Shown: in pieces, positions 57,022 through 64,000 of the stretch | Layout: each line of letters opens with the position of its first letter | Numbering within the stretch: the first letter of the stretch is position 1 | DNA from: Chinchilla lanigera | Lineage: Eukaryota; Chordata; Mammalia; Rodentia; Chinchillidae | Assembly: GCF_000276665.1 (NCBI RefSeq) | Contig: NW_004955475.1 | Location: forward strand, 3,158,914 to 3,222,913 | Length of the DNA stretch: 64,000 nt | Direction of reading: 5' to 3' | Notes under the pieces: model-generated | Told to the model about the DNA's origin: nothing | Database searches by the model: none | What the model saw: the letters and a program-made list of their open reading frames with translations, nothing else | Made by a program: the position numbers and the translations under genes

Positions 57022-58495
57022 ATGAAAAAAAGAAGTACAAAGTTTGTAAAAATACATAAATCCCCAAAAGCTGATCTAACTGATATTCAAATAGATAAAA
57101 TTCCAAAGTATTTCAGAAACTGATAGTTTAAATGATCACTATGATCAAAGAAGAGACAAATAAACAGTGGAACAAATCAATTATTAGAATGCTTAATGAG
57201 CTCAAATAAGCACTTGAGTGAATTAAGAAAGATAGTGCAGGACATGAAAGACAACTTCATTAAAGTGATAGCCATTCTGAAAAACAAAATAAAGCAACGA
57301 GAAATAGTGAGTAGAAATCCTGGGAATGAAAACCTCAACTATCCCAAAGTAAACAAGCAAACAAACAAACAAACTCAGATGAAAGTCTAGGAAATACACT
57401 AGGTCAGTCAGAAGAATAAATATCAGGAATTTAAGATAGGATGAAAGTGCATGTGCATTCAGATAGGGTCAAAAAAAATAAGTAACTCTAAAGAGACTAT
57501 CCAAGAGATCTTGCATAAATCTAAACAAACAACAAGGAAAATTAGCATTAAAAAGCATTGAAAAAGATGCTAGTAGCTTAAAAAGATGCACTGACATTAT
57601 AGCAGAAATTTTCTCCAGAATTTAGAATTAGGTACTTGATAAATGCACACTTTGAGAAGTCCACATAGTCACAAGCAGAAAAGAAACTCCCCATGTCTTC
57701 ATTACTTTTCTTGTTGCTAAGACAAAATATACAACACCTACAATTAAAGGATGAAAGGTTTATTTCACACACAGTTTGTGGAGGTTTCAGTCCACAATCA
57801 GCTGGCTTCAATGGAGGATGGTGGGCAGACAGGCATCACAGAGGAGAAATAGTTCATGGCAGGCAGAAGATAGCAAAGTGACAAGGGAAAACTATAGCTC
57901 TTTCTATGCCTTATATCTTATCCAGTATGCTTAGGGCAGGTAGCACTCATGCCCTTAATCCTGGTGCCCTTGATCTTATCATTGCACTATGAATCAGTCC
58001 AAATGTCACACACTCTAGATCCAGCCATCTCTGAAAAAACTCCACCTATGACTGCATGAGGCTTTGCGAGGACATCTAGACACAAGCCATAACACCAGAA
58101 CATATTATAATCAAAATATTAGAAATTTAGCACAAAGGAAAAGCAAACATTAAAAGCTGTTAGAATAGTCAAATCACTTACAAGGGCAAACTTATTCAGA
58201 GTAACATTAGATTTCTCAACTAAAATATTGAAGACCAGGATGTCATGGAATTAAATTTTCCAACACTTGAAAGAAAATAATCGTAAACTAATATTATTAC
58301 ACCTATATACTGGAAAGCAATCCTTTAAAATTGAGGGAGAAATAAAGATCTTTCATGATAAGCATAAGTTAGAGAAAGTCATGACAATGAACCCAGCTTT
58401 GCAGAATATGCTTAAGGGAATCCTAAACATAGACCAAGATGACAACTTTAAAACAAGGAAAGATAGTAAGACTCTCTGGAAGAGAAGATAAATAA
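57022..58495 (+). pseudogene. old L1 ORF1 remnant
   Basis: A coiled-coil-type segment is open at 57196-57390 (LRKIVQDMKDNFIKVIAILK). A C-terminal segment is open at 58267-58491 (IFHDKHKLEKVMTMNPALQN). A MaLR LTR (57695-58092) lies between them. Frames are broken throughout. Confidence 0.6.
57695..58092 (-). mobile_element. MaLR-type solo LTR
   Basis: An antisense LTR from cttcattacttttcttgttg to agccataaca, with gtggaggtttcagtccac and aatcagctggcttca. It interrupts old L1 ORF1. Confidence 0.75.
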
Positions 58496-58583
58496 GCAAC
58501 AAAAATAAATCAAATACCATAAAACAACAGAATAACAGGAATTAGCACATATATTTTGATAATAACATCATGTAAGTGTTCTT

Positions 58584-58694
58584 TTTTTTTTTTTTTTGGT
58601 TTTGGTTTTTTTCCGGTACCGGGAACCGAACTCAAGACCTTGCGCTTGCCAGGCAGGCGATTTGCGGCTGAGCTAAATCCCCAGCCCCCAATGA
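58584..58694 (-). mobile_element. ID SINE
   Basis: A minus-strand ID element with a T tail and a complete body (ggtaccgggaaccgaactca to gctaaatccccagcc). Target-site duplication aagtgttctt at 58574-58583 and 58695-58704. Confidence 0.95.
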
Positions 58695-59767
58695 AAGTGT
58701 TCTTAACCATCCAATTAAAAGGCACAGATTGCCAAACTGTATTGAAGAGTGAGATCCGTCTATATGTTGTCTGCAAAAAACACACCTCATTTGAAAACAC
58801 ATAAAGGATGACAAAGAGATACTCCAAATAGTAGAAACTGAAAGCAGGCAAAATTAGTTTACTAAAATCCCACTAGTTATACTTCCCACCAAAAGTGGTC
58901 AGAAAAGGGCAAAAAAGGCCATTATATATTTGGAAAGGTAATAATTCACCAAGAAATTATAATAATTTAAAATATATATGCATTGAATATTGCCACCCCT
59001 AATTTGATAAAATACTACATGAACTAAATGGACAGATAGGCCCTAATACAATACTAGTGGGAATTTCAATACTATATTATCAGAAATAGATATGTCAACT
59101 AGACATATCAACAAACAGCAGAAATAACTGTACTATAAACCAAATGAACTTCATTAATATCTACATAGTGTTTCACCAAACATCAGCACATGTTATTTTC
59201 AGCATCTTATGTAACTTTCTCCAAAATAGACTATATTTCAGGCCATTAAAGCAAATCTCAATAAATACAAAAAGTTGAAATAATCTTATTCATTCTATCA
59301 TATCATAGTGAAATAAATCTAGAAATCAATAGAAAGGAATCCACAAAAACTACACAAACACATAAAGACTCAATATACATCCTTGAATAATCAATAAGTC
59401 ACCAAAGAAATCATAAAAGAAATTTAAAAGTTCCTAATATAAGTGCTATTGGAAACACTATACCAGAATATGTGAGAAACACTGAAAGTGGTTCTAAAAG
59501 CGAGATTTGTAGCAATTACTGCCTACATTAGAAAGACAGAAAAAAGCCAAATAAGTCACAAAATGATGCATCTCAAGGTCCTAGAAAAGCAAGAAAAAAC
59601 TAACTCAAATAAGTAGAATGAAAGAAATAATAATCAAGCAGCAATTAATGAATTTGAATCTTAAAAACTTCAAAAGATCAATGAGTTGGAACTGGTTCTT
59701 AGAAAAGATAAGATTGATAAGCACCTTGCCAAACTTACCAAAAGAAAGAGAAGGCACATATAACTTA

Positions 59768-60457
59768 TGCTGTAGTCAGCATTTACAAGGGAAACAAGTT
59801 AATACAGGATACACAATTTATAGGATTATTTTGTAGTAGTCACCCAAAGAGTGAAGTACAGAGACTGCAGGTACAAAGTGGTCCACAATGTGTGGGCTCT
59901 GTTCACACATTAAAGACCCAAACAATCCAGCGGAGGGCCTGTATCCCACAGCAATATCCCACACAAGGCCAGGCAAAGACCTAGAGCCCATGACTGTGCC
60001 CCCACAAGTCCATCTAGAGACCTAGAGCACACAGCAATGTCTCATGCATGTCTGCTTCACAGACCTGTGGTGGGAAGGCCCAAAAGTCAGTGGTGGAATC
60101 TAGAAATTCTGCACCCACAGGTTGAAGGATCTGTGCCAGTAGGCTGAGAAATCTGCACTGGAGCCAGGAAGCAATGCGCAAAATAAAGACCAGAGATCAC
60201 CTGAAAGGTACCACAGCCTTCCTCAGTGACAGTGAGGTCCCGAGCTCCTCTGACAATGAGAATAGCTGAGTTAATATCAGGAAAGCAAGAACAACAAGCT
60301 TCTCCAGGAGAATCAACAGCCCCCTGAGAACCAACGGCCCCCAACTTTCCTTTTATGTTGTTGGTGACAATCCTCAGGTGGGCCTCACACATCAGCACCA
60401 TGCTGGTTCAGTTCGCTTGGGTGTTAGTAGTTGACCACCAGTTGTCAATCCATCATA
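59768..60457 (-). mobile_element. solo LTR (same family as 40421-41238)
   Basis: A 690-bp antisense LTR. Its start (complement of ggattgacaactggtggtca) and end (complement of tgctgtagtcag) match the 40421 copy. The flanking duplication actta is perfect (59763-59767 and 60458-60462, within a 7-base match taactta). It carries one copy of the U3 segment that is doubled in the 40421 copy. Confidence 0.85.
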
Positions 60458-61435
60458 ACTTACCTAAATTGAGCCTTGAAGATATACAAAATATACACAG
60501 ATCTATAACAAGCAATGAAATTGAAGCAGTAATTAAAATTCTACCAACAAGAAAAGTCCTGGACTAGGTGGAATTATAATGGAAGAGTTAACAGCAATGC
60601 TTCTCAAAATTCCATATAATACAAAGGGAAGGTATCCTCCAAGGTTCCTTACATTCCTTATATGAATTCCTTCAACGTTATCTTGATATTGAAACCATAC
60701 GAATGCAACAAACTGCAGGCCCTTCATAAACAGAGATATAAAGTTCTCAATAAGATCTTCGCTAACAGAATTCAAAAGCACATCAAGAAGATCATACATC
60801 ATGACCAAGTCAATTTTACCTTAGCGATGCAAGCAAACATAAATCAATAATTGTAAATTTTAAGAACATAAAGATGCTGAAAAAGACAACAATTCATGGT
60901 TTTTTGAAAAAATACTTATTGAAAATAAGAAAAGAATGACATCACCTCAAAATGGTAAAGTCATATATAATAAACACATGGCCAATGTCATACTAAGTAT
61001 TAAAATCACAAAACTCTCAAGAAAAAAATTGAAAAAGATATTAGAAAATAGATAACCCTTGTTTTGAATTTGGAGACTATTTTTCAAAGTGTGATATTAC
61101 CAAATGCAATCTAAACATTCAGTGCAATCCCTAATAAAATAACAAAAATATTTTTCAGAAAACTAGAAGAAATAATATTGAAATTCACCTGGAATCAGAA
61201 AAGACCCATCAGAGCAAAAACAAACCTGATGAAAAAGAGCAAATCTGGAGGTATCACTATATCAGATTTGAAGCTATACTAAAAAGCATGGTTTTAAACT
61301 TGGTGCTGGTACAAAAACAAAATATAGATAAATGAAATAGAATAGAAAATACAGAAAAAAATCCAAACACCTACAACCATCTGATTTTTGTCAAAGAAGC
61401 AAAAGACTTCTGTTGAACAGAGAGCACACTCTTGC

Positions 61436-61580
61436 AGATGTGGTGGCACAAGCCTGTAATCCAAGGACTTGGGACATTGAAACAGGAGGATCACTGTGGG
61501 TTAGAGGTCAGTATTGGCTACATAGTGAGTTCAAGCCCAGCCTGCACTACCTAGTGAAAACCTGTCTCAAGAAAGGAAAG
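61436..61580 (+). mobile_element. B1-type SINE
   Basis: gatgtggtggcacaagcctg and two tandem middle segments (ggctacatagtga and gcactacctagtga), ending cctgtctcaagaaagg. Inserted in the old L1. Confidence 0.85.
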
Positions 61581-62541
61581 ATTCTTTAACAAATGGTTCT
61601 GGGTCAACTGGAGATCAACATATGGATACTTGAAAGTAGATCCTTGTCTCTTACCTTGTATGAAAAACAAATCAAAGGTTATTGAAAACACAGATATAAA
61701 ACCAGAAAATTCTGTAAGATAACAAAAAGTAAACAGTTCAAATGGACAAGCTAAAATTGCCAAAAATTTATGAAAAAAATTGTTCAGCATCTCTATCTAT
61801 CAAAGAAATACAAAGTAAAACTAAACTGAGACGCCATCTTACCCTAATAAGAATGGCTATTATTAAAATAAAAACAGCAGTGGATACTGGTAAAAGTGCA
61901 GGGAGAAAATAATCCTCATACACTATTGGTGGGAATATAAAGTAGTACAACCACTTTGAATATCAATATGGAAATTCTTCAAATAACTAAATAAAGAAAT
62001 ATGGTTTGACCCAGTTATCCCACAGTTAAGGAAAACATACTGTTGTAAAACATGCATATCCATGTTTATAGCAGCAAAATTCACAATAGCTAAGCTGCAG
62101 AAATATGCAAGATATCCACCAGCAGATAAATGGATTAAGAAAATGTGCTATATATGTACAATGGAATACTACTTAGCCATAAACAAGAATTAATTACATC
62201 ATTTGCAGGACATTGGATGGAACTAGAAACCATGCTGTTAAGTGAAACTAGCCAGACTCAGAAAATAACACATCATATTATTTCTCTTTTATGAGAAACC
62301 TCAAGATACGTAAACTAATAAAGAATTAAAATGCAAAAGGAAAACAGGAAATCAGAAGATGGGGGAGGAGATAAATAGAAGAGAGAGGAAATGAAGGTGT
62401 GAAGTGGGATTGAAATTGATTAAGATATGTTAAGTGCATTTGCCAACTTGTCAAACTAAAAATCACTATCATATAGTATCAACATGCACAAATAAAATTC
62501 AAAAATTAATATGAAATATGTACTTGCTATTTATAATGTAC

Positions 62542-63055
62542 TGTTATAGTCAATGGATCAGGGGCCTAGGCCTCCCCAGACTCACACTAGCTGGGCTTGT
62601 GTCTCTCTCTGAACTAGAAAGAAGAAGAGAAAGAGGAGAATACCAGTGCAAAGCAAAAGTAATTTTATTATATGCATTGCCAGATGAAATGATAAAGAGC
62701 CACCCCAGAGGAGTGGGATCACCCAGATCTGGGAAACCCTGAATCTGGGGCTGCAGTCCTGTTTTATGGGGGAAGGGTCCTGTCTCCACCCCCATGAGGG
62801 TTGATACTTGATTGATTGGCTAATGGGCTTGTTGTTAAGGATTTGGTCTTGTGGGCTAATAGGTGAATTTGGGTAGGCATGGCAACCTGCACTAGGGGAG
62901 GACAGAGTTGCCTGCCCTGAGACAGATCTCAAAAGCATATGCTGTCAGATCAACTGCTTCCTGAGATGAAGAGGCTATTTACTTTCTACTTCTTAAAGGG
63001 GTCCAATATCCTAATCAAATCCTACCTAAGGGTTCCAACTGTCCCTAGAATATCA
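62542..63055 (-). mobile_element. probable solo LTR
   Basis: Read on the minus strand: CCAAT-like boxes near 62810-62825, a TATA-like cataaaac near 62768, an AATAAA signal near 62665 and a CA end at 62542 (tataaca). That is the order of a retroviral LTR. The start on the right is uncertain, and the family is not known to me. Confidence 0.5.
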
Positions 63056-63874
63056 AAGGCATATTTGGTCACATATACATTAAATTAAAGAAAATATGAC
63101 AAGTCATGATCCATCATCTAGGTGGAATGACTTCCCTTAAAGTTTGTGTGATTGTATGCACTAATTATATTTACATAAACTGGCTTTGCAGCTAAATCAA
63201 CAAATGTCTCTTGATGTGACAATTTTTCTTCGATTTGTAGATTTTTCATGTTTGGGGGGCTTCCATTTCCAAGCTTGAAAGTGGAATTGTTAATATAATC
63301 ATGTCACTTCCCATATCACTAGTTTTAAATCAATGATAACTTCATCTCTGACCTTCCTGACTATCCATAAGTGTAATTGTTTTTACTCTATACTTTGATC
63401 TTTAAAATCTAATTGAAAGGATCAAATGTGCAAACGAAAAATAGCCACATCATGGGAAAACAAGTCCTCATTACCTGTGTGACTTTCAACAAATCTCATA
63501 ACTTCCTAAGCCACATCAAGAAGGTGAATATCTATTAGGCCTATAAATACAAAACTGCAAGGCTATGTTTGTTAGAAAATTAATTCATTGGAAATAATTT
63601 AGCTCATTTTATTCTTTAACCAATGCCCATATAGTGCCTATTATATTCTAGATTCTTTTCTATGTTATGAGAATAAAAAGATAAATTATATAAAACTAGA
63701 CTTTAAGAAACATAGGATCTAAGAGAGAGAGAAGGTTAAGTCAGTGAAGAGGGGCAATGAAAAGTCATGGGTGCTGTTAAAGAAATCTGTATCCAGCAAA
63801 ATAAAATTCATATCTATGGTTCATTTACTATGGATAAGATATAGGGCTACATGCTCAGGGTAAAAATGTTAGTA
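63056..63874. other. unassigned stretch
   Basis: No gene and no repeat that I can name. A short patch near 63615-63700 faintly resembles the ancient repeat near 49015. Confidence 0.4.
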
Positions 63875-64000
63875 AAACTTATTCTAAGTTATTTAATCTA
63901 CATCTCTGAAAAAGATATCATGACCATTACCACTTAAAGTTAGAGAAACTGAATCATAGAAAGGTAGTATAGTTTTCTAGGTCAGCCAGAAAAAAGTGGC
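63875..64000 (-). mobile_element. MIR SINE, cut by window end
   Basis: An antisense MIR-like stretch (ttatttaatctacatctctg, agagaaactgaatcatagaa, aggtcagccagaaaaaagtgg). Diverged. Confidence 0.55.

Larger units (their letters stand above)
56281..62515 (+). mobile_element. old L1, near full length, interrupted
   Basis: A diverged plus-strand L1: 5' UTR-like sequence (56281-57010), ORF1 (57022-58495), ORF2 (from about 58530) and a 3' end near 62515 (caacatgcacaaataaaatt). Interruptions are a MaLR LTR, an ID SINE, a solo LTR and a B1. An RT N-terminal piece is at 60480-60567 (SNEIEAVIKILPTRK). Much of the RT core is deleted after 60567. Confidence 0.7.

Overview
The window looks like intergenic DNA from a placental mammal, very probably a rodent. 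The pointers are young tRNA-Ala-derived ID SINEs flanked by perfect target-site duplications, B1-type SINEs with the internal duplication typical of rodent B1, abundant L1, MaLR-type LTR elements and a betaretrovirus-like ERV. No B2 or B4 SINEs were recognised. The ID variant (ending in ggttcccggtaccgg plus an A tail) is not the mouse/rat form, so a non-murid rodent, perhaps Castorimorpha (beaver side), is my low-confidence guess. No intact host protein-coding gene was found. The only host-gene match is a 5' fragment of a methionine adenosyltransferase (MAT2A-like) cDNA.

Layout. 1-3800: L1 pieces, including a plus-strand L1 that starts with a tandem array of about 60-bp units, broken by a later minus-strand L1 3' end. 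3801-10236: a decayed class II (ERVK/betaretrovirus-like) provirus with 5' LTR, Lys-type primer-binding site, gag, dUTPase/protease, pol and the start of env, but no 3' LTR seen. 10238-17784: two minus-strand L1s, the second almost full length (5' UTR array, ORF1, ORF2, 3' UTR), carrying a nested L1 end, an ID SINE and a 330-base run of N. 17785-22190: plus-strand L1 with an embedded LTR piece. 22191-36000: a run of MaLR-type LTR elements, all on the minus strand, inserted in and beside old L1. 35085-42020: a class I (gamma-like) ERV with a degenerate RT/RNase H, integrase and env TM, itself inserted in a MaLR element and itself carrying two later LTR insertions. 42025-51271: older repeats (L1 ends, SINEs, MIR, an ERVL-like LTR) and stretches with nothing recognisable. 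51272-56115: a MAT2A-like cDNA fragment fused in the same orientation to a 5'-truncated L1, bounded by an imperfect target-site duplication. 56281-62515: an old plus-strand L1 broken by two LTRs, an ID and a B1. 62542-64000: a probable LTR, unassigned sequence and a MIR.

The elements do not form a pathway; what they record is insertion order. The clearest nest is MaLR, then class I ERV, then a MaLR LTR and a separate solo LTR. The most unusual items are the MAT2A/L1 chimera, a perfect 129-bp inverted copy of MaLR LTR sequence dropped into ERV pol 1.1 kb away, and a fold-back duplication 0.5 kb to its left. I see no evidence for a new functional system. These are rearrangement and retrotransposition scars in ordinary repeat-rich DNA. 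Boundaries of old repeats are approximate, and family names rest on recognition rather than on a database search.
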